DNA from: DATGKD01 sp035294855
GTDB lineage: Bacteria; Actinomycetota; Acidimicrobiia; Acidimicrobiales; UBA8190
Length of the DNA stretch: 13,724 nt
Assembly: GCA_035294855.1 (NCBI GenBank)
Contig: DATGKD010000137.1
Location: forward strand, 1 to 13,724
Direction of reading: 5' to 3'
Shown here: positions 1 through 6,735 of the stretch, one piece after another
Layout of the letters: each line of letters begins with the position of its first letter
How positions within the stretch are numbered: position 1 is the first letter of the stretch
Translations under genes and position numbers: made by a program
The notes under the pieces: generated by a model
Databases searched by the model: none
What the model was told of the DNA's origin: nothing
The model's input: the letters and a program-made list of their open reading frames with translations, nothing else

Positions 1-1
1 T

Positions 2-937
2 TTCTTCACCCGCGGGCAGCCGATGCCGATGGTGCGCGACGCCGGCGTCGAGCACTACGACCCGCCGCCTGTCGCCGGGCGACCAGCCGGGCCCGGGCCG
101 GCGCCAACCGCGGCGGCCCCAGCTGCGGCGGCCCCCACCGCAGGGTCCGGAACTCGTGCGGACGACGTCTGGCGCGAGGCCGAAGGTGACGACTCGAGCA
201 GCGCCAACGCCGGTCGACATCTCCGAACCGGTCGTCGCCGCACCGGTGGGCTCGTGCTCCTGGCCGTGGCGCTCGTCCTCTTCGGCGCCAGCGGACTGGT
301 CGAACTCGCCAGGGTGCTCGGTGCGAACGGGTCGCCCGCGCCCCACGGCGCATCGCATCACGGCGCGCCCGCCGTGACCACGACAACCGACAACCCGTTC
401 GTGCGCTGGTACAACTCGCTACCGGCCTCCGAGAAGCAGGCGGCCCTCACCCAGGCGCTCCGCTCGCTTCCGCCGCCCACGACCATGACCTCTCTGGAGC
501 TCGCGCTGAAGGCGCTCCCCAAGAATGGCGCGGGGAGCGCCCCGGCAACGGCGCCGACGCCGGCGCCCCAGGCCACGACGGCGCTACCCGGAACGCTCGC
601 GCTGGGTTCGTCGACGCCCCCGCGGAGCGCACCATCGTCGTCTCCATCGCCCGCGGGGAGCGCGTCGCACCCCCCGACGGTGGCGGCGCCTTCGACGTCG
701 GGCACCTCGGCATCGGCGACGACCGCGGCACCCACGACCGCCCCGCCCCCGACCGCCCCGCCCACGACCACCCCGTCACCTCCGCCGACGACGCAGCCTG
801 CCCCGACCACGACCACGTTGCCGTCGCCCCCACCCACGTGGACGGCACCCTCGACGACGACGACGTCCTCGGCGACGCCCACCACGGCCGCGGCGACGAC
901 GACGACAACGGTGCACCACGTGCCGACGGTGCCCTGA
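2..937 (+). CDS. Single-pass membrane protein with Pro/Thr-rich extracytoplasmic tail (5' end probably outside the window)
   Basis: No family is recognised. The frame is open to the left edge, and the seven codons before the first ATG (position 23) all end in G or C, so coding probably continues upstream; the alternative is a 304-residue protein starting at 23, which lacks a clear ribosome binding site. Counting from that ATG, residues 1-65 are Pro/Ala-rich and acidic. Residues 66-73 carry an Arg cluster (RTGRRR), and about 74-94 form one hydrophobic membrane segment, so the positive-inside rule puts the N-terminus in the cytoplasm. Residues 125-166 look folded (NPFVRWYNSLPASEKQ onward). From about 170 to the end the chain is almost only Pro, Thr, Ser and Ala, with runs of four or five Thr, typical of a wall-spanning or glycosylated stalk. 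It is convergent with the oxidoreductase at 998. Function unknown; the low-complexity tail makes homology searches unreliable. Confidence 0.6.
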   Translation, partial: FFTRGQPMPMVRDAGVEHYDPPPVAGRPAGPGPAPTAAAPAAAAPTAGSGTRADDVWREAEGDDSSSANAGRHLRTGRRRTGGLVLLAVALVLFGASGLVELARVLGANGSPAPHGASHHGAPAVTTTTDNPFVRWYNSLPASEKQAALTQALRSLPPPTTMTSLELALKALPKNGAGSAPATAPTPAPQATTALPGTLALGSSTPPRSAPSSSPSPAGSASHPPTVAAPSTSGTSASATTAAPTTAPPPTAPPTTTPSPPPTTQPAPTTTTLPSPPPTWTAPSTTTTSSATPTTAAATTTTTVHHVPTVP

Positions 938-997
938 GGCCGGCTCGCCGGGGACTCAATGGCGACCCGCAGGGCGAGACGCCGCGTCGTCTGATCC

Positions 998-2032
998 TCA
1001 GAGCAGCAGCTCCGCCATCATCCGCAGGGTGTCGGTCGACCCGGCCACGAGCAGCGTGGTGGCGATCGACTCCCGCCAGGCTTCGAGCTCGGCGCCGATC
1101 TTCTCCTTGGGCCCGATGAGCGCGATGTTCTCGATCATCTGCGTGGGTACCACGGCGGCGGCCTCGTCCTTGTGGCCGTCGAGGTACAGGTCCTGGATCT
1201 TGTGCGCCTCAGCCTCGAACCCCATGCGCACGAACACGTCGAAGTGGAAGTTCATCTCCCTGGCGCCCATCCCGCCGATGTAGAGCGCGAGCATCGGCCG
1301 GAACGAGTCGGCGGCGCGTTCGAGGTCGTCGTCCACGACGACCGGGCAGAAGGCGATGACCTCGAAGTCCTCCTTCGACCGCCTCGCGCCGGGCCGGGCG
1401 AAGCCTTCGTCGAGCGAGGACGCAAACTCGCCCATGTGGTTCGGCGAGAAGAAGATCGGGAACCAGCCGTCCGCGATCTCCGCCGCGAGCGCCACGTTCT
1501 TCGGTCCTTCGGCCCCGAGCACGATGGGGATCTCGTTGCGCAGCGGGTGGACGATCGACTTGAGCGGCTTGCCCAGACCCGTCCCTCCCGGGAACGGAAG
1601 GGGATAGTGCGGCCCGTCGTTGCTCACCGGCCCCTGTCGGGCGAGGACCTGGCGGACGATCGACACGTACTCGCGGGTTCGGGCCAGCGGTTTCGAGAAC
1701 GATTGGCCGTACCAGCCCTCCACGACCTGGGGACCGGACACCCCGAGCCCGAGCACGAGACGCCCCCCGCTCAGGTGGTCGAGGGTCATGGCGGCCATGG
1801 CCATGGCCGTCGGCGTGCGCGCCGACAGCTGGCAGAGCGCGGTCCCGAGACGCACGCGGTTGGTGCGCGACCCCCACCACGCGAGCGGCGTCAGGGCATC
1901 TGAGCCGTAGGCCTCCGCCGTCCACACCGAGTCGAAGCCGAGGTTCTCGGCCTCTGTCACCAACTGAGGCGCGTTGACGGGCGGCTGGGCGCCCCAGTAC
2001 CCCAGCTGCAGGCCGAGCTTCAGCTCTCCCAT
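998..2032 (-). CDS. LLM-class F420-dependent oxidoreductase, Rv3520c family
   Basis: A 344-residue luciferase-like (TIM-barrel) flavin/F420 enzyme. It closely matches my memory of M. tuberculosis Rv3520c (TIGR03559 type) along its whole length: the start LKLGLQLGYWGAQPP (residues 4-18), SVWTAEAYGSDALTPLAWWG (35-54), LGLGVSGPQVVEGWYGQ (94-110), and later LGAEGPKNVALAAEI and ARPGARRSKEDFE. Family members use reduced or oxidised F420 for hydride transfer; the substrate of Rv3520c is unknown to me, although that gene lies in the cholesterol-catabolism region of M. tuberculosis. The start is the ATG at 2032, preceded on the minus strand by GGAGGTAGCC; this removes an upstream extension of the open frame that would overlap the previous gene. 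It is the last gene of a three-gene minus-strand run, 50 bp after the second LLM gene and two genes after the P450. That context suggests a redox step on a sterol intermediate (inference). Confidence 0.93.
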   Translation of the reverse strand: MGELKLGLQLGYWGAQPPVNAPQLVTEAENLGFDSVWTAEAYGSDALTPLAWWGSRTNRVRLGTALCQLSARTPTAMAMAAMTLDHLSGGRLVLGLGVSGPQVVEGWYGQSFSKPLARTREYVSIVRQVLARQGPVSNDGPHYPLPFPGGTGLGKPLKSIVHPLRNEIPIVLGAEGPKNVALAAEIADGWFPIFFSPNHMGEFASSLDEGFARPGARRSKEDFEVIAFCPVVVDDDLERAADSFRPMLALYIGGMGAREMNFHFDVFVRMGFEAEAHKIQDLYLDGHKDEAAAVVPTQMIENIALIGPKEKIGAELEAWRESIATTLLVAGSTDTLRMMAELLL

Positions 2033-2082
2033 GGCTACCTCCGCCTCCTCGTCGTCACAGCCGTCGACAGCCCCGAACTGCG

Positions 2083-2991
2083 TCAGCGCATCGCGTTCAG
2101 GATCCGGTCCGCGTAGCGCGCCGAAGCGTCGAGACGCGCCCGCAGCTGGACCTCGGGCGGATCGTCCGGGTCCACCTTGGCCAGCATGGCCGGCGCGCAG
2201 AGGATGTCGGTCACGCCGTGTTCCTCCTCGAACCGCCGGTACAGGTCGGCGTCGGGCGGCGCCCACAGCGACAGAAAGATACGGAACGGCTCATCGGAGC
2301 GGCCGGCCCGGCGGCGCTCCTCCTCGAGCAGGCGCAGGTAGCCGCGCGCCTCGTCGTTGGCGTAGGCGCCCGCCGCCACCCATCCGTCGCACAGGCGCGC
2401 CGCCCGGCGCAGCGCCGGAGCGGAGTGGCCGCCCCCGATGATGGGGATGGGCCCGGGTGGGGACGGCTCCATGCGCATGGCAGGAACGTCGTAGTGGGGA
2501 CCGTGGTACTCGACCCAACCGCCGGACCACATCGCCCGCAGCGCCGGGATCATGTCGTCGAGCCGCTTGCCCCGTGTCGTGAAGTCCTGGCCGGTGGCGT
2601 CGAATTCCTCCTTGCACCAGCCCACGCCCACGCCCAGGTTGACGCGCCCCTCGGCGATCACGGCCGTCGTGCCCACCTGCTTGGCGACGGTGATGATGTC
2701 GCGGGCGGGGGCGATGTAGACGCCGGTCGTGAACTGCAGCCGCCCGGTCAGCGCCGCCATGGCGGCGATGAGGCACCACACGTCGGGCCAGTCGGTGTCG
2801 GGGTCCCAGTGGTCGCCGAACCCCGGAGCGCCGTCGTCACGCTTCGAGTACGTGTAGCGCGACTGTCGATCACGGGGGAAGAACATGTGGTCGGAGACGT
2901 AGACGCCGTCGTAGCCCTGCTCGTCGGCCGCGCGCGCCAACTCCAACATGTGCAGCGTCGGCAGGAACGTCACCGCCTGGTGGAAGCGCAT
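2083..2991 (-). CDS. LLM-class F420-dependent oxidoreductase, TIGR03619 (Rv2161c-like) type
   Basis: A 302-residue luciferase-like oxidoreductase, about the usual length for the TIGR03619 subgroup. Visible family marks are the short N-terminal strand (MRFHQAVTFLPT), GYDGVYVSDHMFFPR (residues 26-40), RLQFTTGVYIAPARD (84-98) and the very typical GRVNLGVGVGWCKEEFDATG segment (115-134), followed by the RGKRLDDMIPALRAMW helix and PIPIIGGGHSAPALRRAARL. Such enzymes bind F420 at the C-terminal mouth of the barrel and catalyse hydride transfer; the substrate cannot be read from the sequence. The start is the ATG at 2991, with AGGGGGG four bases upstream. It begins 51 bp after the P450 stop and ends 50 bp before the Rv3520c-type gene, so the three are probably one transcript. 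Two different F420 enzymes behind a steroid P450 suggest handling of the oxidised side chain or ring, which is inference only. Confidence 0.9.
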   Translation of the reverse strand: MRFHQAVTFLPTLHMLELARAADEQGYDGVYVSDHMFFPRDRQSRYTYSKRDDGAPGFGDHWDPDTDWPDVWCLIAAMAALTGRLQFTTGVYIAPARDIITVAKQVGTTAVIAEGRVNLGVGVGWCKEEFDATGQDFTTRGKRLDDMIPALRAMWSGGWVEYHGPHYDVPAMRMEPSPPGPIPIIGGGHSAPALRRAARLCDGWVAAGAYANDEARGYLRLLEEERRRAGRSDEPFRIFLSLWAPPDADLYRRFEEEHGVTDILCAPAMLAKVDPDDPPEVQLRARLDASARYADRILNAMR

Positions 2992-3042
2992 CGTCCCCCC
3001 TGGTCGGTATGGCGCCGGTCGGCTCGGGTCGCGACCGGCCCG

Positions 3043-4275
3043 TCAGCGCCGGACCGGCTTGGCCGGCGTAAAGGCGACCGGCAGGTGCTTCACCCCGTTG
3101 ATGAACGCCGACTGCAGGCGCTTCGGCTCGCCGTCGAGGTGGATGTCCGGCACCCGGTCGAGCAGGTGCTGGTACATGACCCGGATCTCCATGCGCGCCA
3201 AGTTGGCGCCCAGGCAGAAGTGAGGACCGCCGCCCCCGAAGGCCATGTGCGGGTTCGGGTTCCTCGTGATGTCGAAGGCGTTCGGGTTCTCGAAGATCTC
3301 CTCGTCGCGGTTGGCCGAGACGTGGAAGAAGACGACCTTCTGGTTCTCGTCGATCTGCTGGCCGCGGATCTCGAGGGGCGCCATCGTCTGCCGCCGGAAG
3401 TTCATGACCGGGCTCACGAAGCGCAGCATCTCCTCGATGGCGCCTGGTAGGAGCGAGTGGTCGGCGACGAGCTTCTGCCACTGGTCGGGGTGGTCGAAGA
3501 ACGCGTGCATGGCACCCGAGATGAGATTGCGAGTCGTTTCGTTGCCCGCCACGGTGAGCAGCAGGAAGAACAGCTCGAGCTCGAGCTCCGACAGCTTGTC
3601 GCCGTCCACCTCGACCTCGGCGAGGACGCTCATCAGGTCCTCGGTCGGGGCCGCCCGCTTCTTGGCATAGAGCTCGGCCGCGTATGCGTAGAGCTCCATG
3701 GCGGCCTCCGAGGCGTATTCCTCGCTCACCTCGGGCCGCTGGTACTCGGGGTCCTCCTGGCCGATCATGCGGTTGGACCAGTCGAACATGGCGTGGCGGT
3801 CGTTCTGCGGCACGCCGAGAAGGTCGGCGATCACGATCAGCGGCAGCTCCGCTGCGATGTCGGTGACGAAGTCCGCCTCGCCCTTTTCGATCACGGCGTC
3901 GATGATGTCGTCGGTGGCCTCGTGGATCTTCTGCTCGATCGCGTTGACCATGCGCGGCGTGAAGCCCTTGTTGACGAGACGCCGGTAACGGGTGTGCAGC
4001 GGCGGGTCCATGTTGAGCATCATGAGGCGCTGCTGTTCGAGTTGTTCCTCGGGCATGTCCCACATGAGCGCCGTGCGCCGCGCCGAGGAGAAGTGCTCGT
4101 AGTCCCGGTTGACGTTCACGCAGTCGTCGTACTTCGTGACCGTCCAGAAGCCAGGGCCGTCGCTCTCCTCGTGCCAGTACACGGGCGCGTTCTTGCGCAG
4201 GAAGGCGAACCACTCGTGGGGGACTCCCGACACGAAGTTCTTCGAGTCGGTGAGGTCGATGTCGCTGAGCTCCAT
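3043..4275 (-). CDS. cyp125: Cytochrome P450, CYP125-like steroid C26/C27 monooxygenase
   Basis: A 410-residue P450. The I-helix motif AGNETTRN spans residues 243-250, the K-helix ExxR is E282-R285, and the haem-binding loop FGGGGPHFCLG places the thiolate ligand at C354. Several stretches match CYP125A1 of M. tuberculosis as I remember it, better than CYP142: LNMDPPLHTRYRRL near 87, GFTPR at 104-108, GQEDPEY at 172-178 with the rare EDPEY block, LAVAGNETTRN-like helix I, and RNPNPHMAFGG before the haem loop. CYP125 oxidises the terminal side-chain carbon of cholesterol or cholestenone to the acid, opening beta-oxidation. The chosen ATG at 4275 has a GAGGAGG ribosome binding site 8 bases upstream; the frame stays open far beyond it but runs across the control region. 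It is slightly shorter than CYP125A1 at the N-terminus. No ferredoxin or reductase partner is in the window. It heads the minus-strand unit, opposite the igr-like operon. Confidence 0.92.
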   Translation of the reverse strand: MELSDIDLTDSKNFVSGVPHEWFAFLRKNAPVYWHEESDGPGFWTVTKYDDCVNVNRDYEHFSSARRTALMWDMPEEQLEQQRLMMLNMDPPLHTRYRRLVNKGFTPRMVNAIEQKIHEATDDIIDAVIEKGEADFVTDIAAELPLIVIADLLGVPQNDRHAMFDWSNRMIGQEDPEYQRPEVSEEYASEAAMELYAYAAELYAKKRAAPTEDLMSVLAEVEVDGDKLSELELELFFLLLTVAGNETTRNLISGAMHAFFDHPDQWQKLVADHSLLPGAIEEMLRFVSPVMNFRRQTMAPLEIRGQQIDENQKVVFFHVSANRDEEIFENPNAFDITRNPNPHMAFGGGGPHFCLGANLARMEIRVMYQHLLDRVPDIHLDGEPKRLQSAFINGVKHLPVAFTPAKPVRR

Positions 4276-4283
4276 GGCCGGCG

Positions 4284-4290
4284 CCTCCTC
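4284..4290 (-). promoter_or_regulatory. Ribosome binding site of the P450 gene
   Basis: On the minus strand the sequence reads GAGGAGG, 8 bases before the ATG at 4275. It is a near-perfect anti-Shine-Dalgarno match and decides the start of the P450 against the long in-frame extension. Confidence 0.8.
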
Positions 4291-4368
4291 GTGGTCGCCA
4301 CGGCCGCGCGGGCGCACGTCCGCCGCAGCCCACCCCGGTGGCAGCGGCTCCAACCCCGGCGGCGATAT

Positions 4369-4382
4369 GAGAACGTGTTCCA
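4369..4382. promoter_or_regulatory. KstR-like operator facing the P450 unit
   Basis: The core GAACGTGTTC (4371-4380) is an inverted repeat, GAAC-N2-GTTC, matching the KstR box TnnAACnnGTTnnA known from mycobacteria and rhodococci at all core positions and at the right-hand A; only the left outer T is replaced by G. It lies 94 bp before the P450 start and just downstream of a TAACAT -10 candidate, so binding would cover the start of transcription. KstR is the TetR-type sterol repressor; its gene is not in the window. Confidence 0.75.
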
Positions 4383-4385
4383 CTG

Positions 4386-4391
4386 ATGTTA
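4386..4391 (-). promoter_or_regulatory. Candidate -10 element of the P450-LLM unit
   Basis: The minus strand reads TAACAT, a good actinobacterial -10 (TANNNT). The expected transcription start falls around 4379, inside the KstR-like operator. No convincing -35 hexamer is seen 16-19 bp upstream. Support is the sequence plus its position relative to the operator. Confidence 0.45.
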
Positions 4392-4434
4392 GGGGCACCC
4401 CGGGGCGGGTTGCCACCGCCGGGGGCCGCGCCGA

Positions 4435-4464
4435 TTGTCCGCAGCGGGGCCCGTCCGGTACCGT
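4435..4464 (+). promoter_or_regulatory. Candidate promoter of the igr-like operon
   Basis: TTGTCC at 4435-4440 and TACCGT at 4459-4464 are separated by 18 bp, an acceptable sigma-A-type arrangement. Transcription would start near 4471, right at the second KstR-like operator and about 64 bases before the first start codon. Confidence 0.5.
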
Positions 4465-4472
4465 GGGCAAAC

Positions 4473-4486
4473 TAGAACGAGTTACA
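4473..4486. promoter_or_regulatory. KstR-like operator facing the igr-like operon
   Basis: TAGAACGAGTTACA fits the KstR consensus TnnAACnnGTTnnA at every fixed position. It starts 8 bases after the TACCGT -10 candidate and ends 48 bases before the first start codon, so a bound TetR-type repressor would sit on the transcription start. The GC-rich surroundings make a chance match of eight fixed positions in a 259-bp region unlikely, and it occurs in front of exactly the genes KstR controls in mycobacteria. Confidence 0.78.
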
Positions 4487-4534
4487 GGCCGGGACCGGGC
4501 GGCGCCCGGCCCGGACCGGAGCACGGACGGCGAC

Positions 4535-5713
4535 ATGTTCCTGGAGGAGACGCCCGACCAGCTGGCGCTGCGCCGCGAGCTGCGTGAGTACTTCGCCGAC
4601 CTGCTGACCGACGACGTCCGTGAAGGGGTGGGGGAGGTCGGCGAGGGCGGGGAGCTGTGGCGGCAGATGGTGCGCCGCATCGGCAAGGACGGCTGGCTCG
4701 GGATCGGCTGGCCCAAGGAGTACGGCGGACAGGGCCGGCCCGCCACCGACCAGTTCATCTTCTTCGACGAGACCCGCCGCGCCAGCGCGCCGTTTCCGTT
4801 CGTCACCATCAACACCGTCGGGCCGACGATCATGCGGTTCGGCACCGACGAGCAGAAGCAGTTCTTCCTTCCGGGGATCCTGTCCGGGGAGATCAACTTC
4901 GCCATCGGCTACACCGAGCCCGAAGCGGGCACCGACCTGGCGTCGTTGCGCACCCGGGCGGTGCGCGACGGCGACGAGTACGTCGTCAACGGAGCGAAGA
5001 TCTTCACGAGCGGCGCGGAGCTCGCCGACTACGTGTGGCTGGCGGTGCGCACCGACCCCGAGGCTCCCAAACACAAGGGCATCTCGATCCTGTGCGTGGA
5101 CACGAGCTCACCCGGCTTCTCGTTCACGCCCATCGTCACGGTGGCGGGCGCCAAGACGAGCGCCTCCTTCTACAGCGACGTCCGCGTGCCCGTCGACCGG
5201 CGCGTCGGAGCCGAGAACGAAGGCTGGCGCATGATCACCACCCAGCTCAACCACGAGCGCGTGGGGCTCGCGGCGTGGAGCGGGTTCGCGCTGCAGCTCT
5301 ACGAGGAGGTGATGGAGTGGGCGCGCCGCACGTCGGTGAGTGACGGCCGGCCGGTGCTGTCGCTCGGTTGGGTGCAGGCCGACCTGGCGCGCTGCAAGGC
5401 CGAGCTCGAGGCCATGTACCTCCTCAATTGGCGGATGGCGACCGCGGCGGCCGCCGACGAGCTCAAGCCGGCCGACTCGTCCGCGCTCAAGGTCTTCGGC
5501 GTGGAGAAGAGCATCGACATCTACCGCCGCCTGCTCGGCATCGTCGGGGTGGGCGGCTACCTCGTGCCGGGATCGCCGGGGGCCGCCCTGCAGGGGAGGC
5601 TCGAGCGCTCGGCGCGCCACGCCCAGATCAACACGTTCGGGGGCGGCGTCAACGAGGTGCAGCGCGAGATCGTCGCCACGACCGGCCTCGGCATGATCCG
5701 GGCGTCGAGATGA
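4535..5713 (+). CDS. fadE29: Acyl-CoA dehydrogenase, FadE29/ChsE2-like catalytic subunit of steroid side-chain dehydrogenase
   Basis: A 392-residue acyl-CoA dehydrogenase, close to the 387 of M. tuberculosis FadE29 (ChsE2), with a matching start (MFLEETPDQ), IGWPKEYGG (58-65), FAIGYTEPEAGTDLASLRT (122-140), KIFTSGAELADYVWLAVRTDP (ending 175), KHKGISIL (179-186) and the end FGGGVNEVQREI (368-379). In mycobacteria FadE28 and FadE29 form an alpha2beta2 enzyme that desaturates the CoA thioester of the steroid three-carbon side chain. The usual C-terminal catalytic Glu (YEGT motif) is replaced by FGGG, but E241 in the NHERV helix lies where isovaleryl-CoA dehydrogenase keeps its catalytic base, so this is probably the catalytic subunit. 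The ATG at 4535 fits the family start; its ribosome binding site is weak (GGAG 13 bases upstream). First gene of the plus-strand operon, overlapping the next by 4 nt. Confidence 0.93.
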   Translation: MFLEETPDQLALRRELREYFADLLTDDVREGVGEVGEGGELWRQMVRRIGKDGWLGIGWPKEYGGQGRPATDQFIFFDETRRASAPFPFVTINTVGPTIMRFGTDEQKQFFLPGILSGEINFAIGYTEPEAGTDLASLRTRAVRDGDEYVVNGAKIFTSGAELADYVWLAVRTDPEAPKHKGISILCVDTSSPGFSFTPIVTVAGAKTSASFYSDVRVPVDRRVGAENEGWRMITTQLNHERVGLAAWSGFALQLYEEVMEWARRTSVSDGRPVLSLGWVQADLARCKAELEAMYLLNWRMATAAAADELKPADSSALKVFGVEKSIDIYRRLLGIVGVGGYLVPGSPGAALQGRLERSARHAQINTFGGGVNEVQREIVATTGLGMIRASR

Positions 5714-6735
5714 GCGACTGCGACCTCTTCGAGCAACTGCGCGCCTTCGAGGGCCGCGAGTCCGGGCCGCCCATGGTGGCCCGCGACGCGGTGAACCAGG
5801 CGATGATCCGGCACTGGACCGACGCCATGGGCGACACCAACCCCGTGTACGTGGACGAGGACGCGGCGCGCGCCAACGGCTTCGGTGGCATCGTCGCCCC
5901 GCCCACCATGCTGCAGGCGTGGATCATGCGCGGCTACCGGTACCCGGAGCCCGCGCCCGGCGAGTGGTCCGCGGCGACGAACGGGACGCCGGCGATCGAG
6001 CAGCTCTGGAAGCTCCTCGTCGACGCCGGCTACTCGTCGGTGGTGGCGACCGACTGCTCGCAGGAGTACGTGCGGCCGCTCGTGATCGGGGACCGGCTCA
6101 CCGTGACGTCGGTGATCGAACAGGTCTCGCCGGAGAAGCACACCGCCCTCGGCGACGGCCACTTCGTGACCACGCGCATGGACTACACCGACCAGAACGG
6201 CGCGCCGGTGGCCACGATGCGGTTCCGGGTCCTGCGCTTCCGGCCCCGGCAGGTGGCCGCGCCACCCGCCCAGGTCCCGCGGCCCCGTCCGGCGATCACC
6301 CACGACAACGCCTTCTTCTTCGAGGGGCTCAAAGAGGGGAAGCTCCTCGTCCAGCGGTGCACCTCGTGTGGGCTGCTGCGCCATCCGCCCCGGCCCGCCT
6401 GCCCGAGGTGCCGCGCCTTCGACTGGGACACGGTGGAGGCGAGCGGCCGCGGGACGGTGTTCAGCTATGTCGTCGTCCACCACCCGCAGGTGCCCGGCTT
6501 CGACTACCCGCTCCCCATCGCCGTGGTCGAGCTCGAGGAAGGCACGCGCCTCGTCGCCGACCTGGTCGGCGTGGAGCCCGACGACGTGCACGTGGGCATG
6601 CCGGTCGTGGTCGACATGGTCGCCGTCGACGACGAGCTCACGCTCGCCATGTTCAAGCCCGACCCCGCCGTCGCCGGGGCAGCCGCGCCGGGAGGAGCCG
6701 TCGCGGGGGGAGCAGCAGCAGGGGGAGCGGCCTGA
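5710..6735 (+). CDS. chsH2: ChsH2-like steroid enoyl-CoA hydratase subunit: MaoC hot-dog domain fused to DUF35 zinc-ribbon/OB-fold
   Basis: 341 residues with two modules. The N-terminal MaoC-like hot-dog domain (about 1-180) carries AMGDTNPVYVDEDAARANGF (39-58) and GGIVAPPTML (59-68). At the place where active hydratases have the catalytic His of the D-x(4,5)-H pair there is Tyr (NPVY, Y47), so this half is probably non-catalytic and pairs with ChsH1. The C-terminal DUF35 part (about 195-317) has a zinc ribbon, C217/C220 and C231/C234, followed by the OB-fold (GTVFSYVVVHHP onward). In mycobacteria and Thermomonospora this DUF35 domain is the docking site of the aldolase Ltp2. It is longer than Rv3542c (311 as I recall) owing to an Ala/Gly tail (319-341). 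The ATG overlaps the previous stop (ATGA), giving translational coupling. Confidence 0.93.
   Translation: MSDCDLFEQLRAFEGRESGPPMVARDAVNQAMIRHWTDAMGDTNPVYVDEDAARANGFGGIVAPPTMLQAWIMRGYRYPEPAPGEWSAATNGTPAIEQLWKLLVDAGYSSVVATDCSQEYVRPLVIGDRLTVTSVIEQVSPEKHTALGDGHFVTTRMDYTDQNGAPVATMRFRVLRFRPRQVAAPPAQVPRPRPAITHDNAFFFEGLKEGKLLVQRCTSCGLLRHPPRPACPRCRAFDWDTVEASGRGTVFSYVVVHHPQVPGFDYPLPIAVVELEEGTRLVADLVGVEPDDVHVGMPVVVDMVAVDDELTLAMFKPDPAVAGAAAPGGAVAGGAAAGGAA

Noticed and set aside
700..935. Simple-sequence DNA repeat or non-coding tract
   Set aside because: The ACG/CCG-rich run stays in one frame encoding Thr/Pro/Ser and ends at a proper stop, so it is a low-complexity coding tail.
938..997. Possible terminator between the convergent genes ending at 937 and 998
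   Set aside because: Only stems of 4-5 bp (CCGG at 940-951 and AGACG/CGTCT at 977-992) are present, no better than expected in such GC-rich DNA.
2218..3450. 410-codon plus-strand open frame over the LLM and P450 genes
   Set aside because: It spans two real genes and their 51-bp gap on the opposite strand; its translation is the low-complexity Val/Arg/His pattern of a shadow frame.
4369..4382. KstR2-type operator
   Set aside because: The site has AACnnGTT spacing and lacks the CAAG/CTTG half-sites of KstR2 boxes, so KstR fits better.
4109..4534. N-terminal extension of the fadE29-like frame
   Set aside because: It overlaps the P450 gene and the control region; the protein from 4535 begins like other FadE29 proteins.
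4276..4905. N-terminal extension of the P450 frame beyond the ATG at 4275
   Set aside because: It would run through both KstR-like sites and into the fadE29-like gene; the GAGGAGG site fixes the start at 4275.
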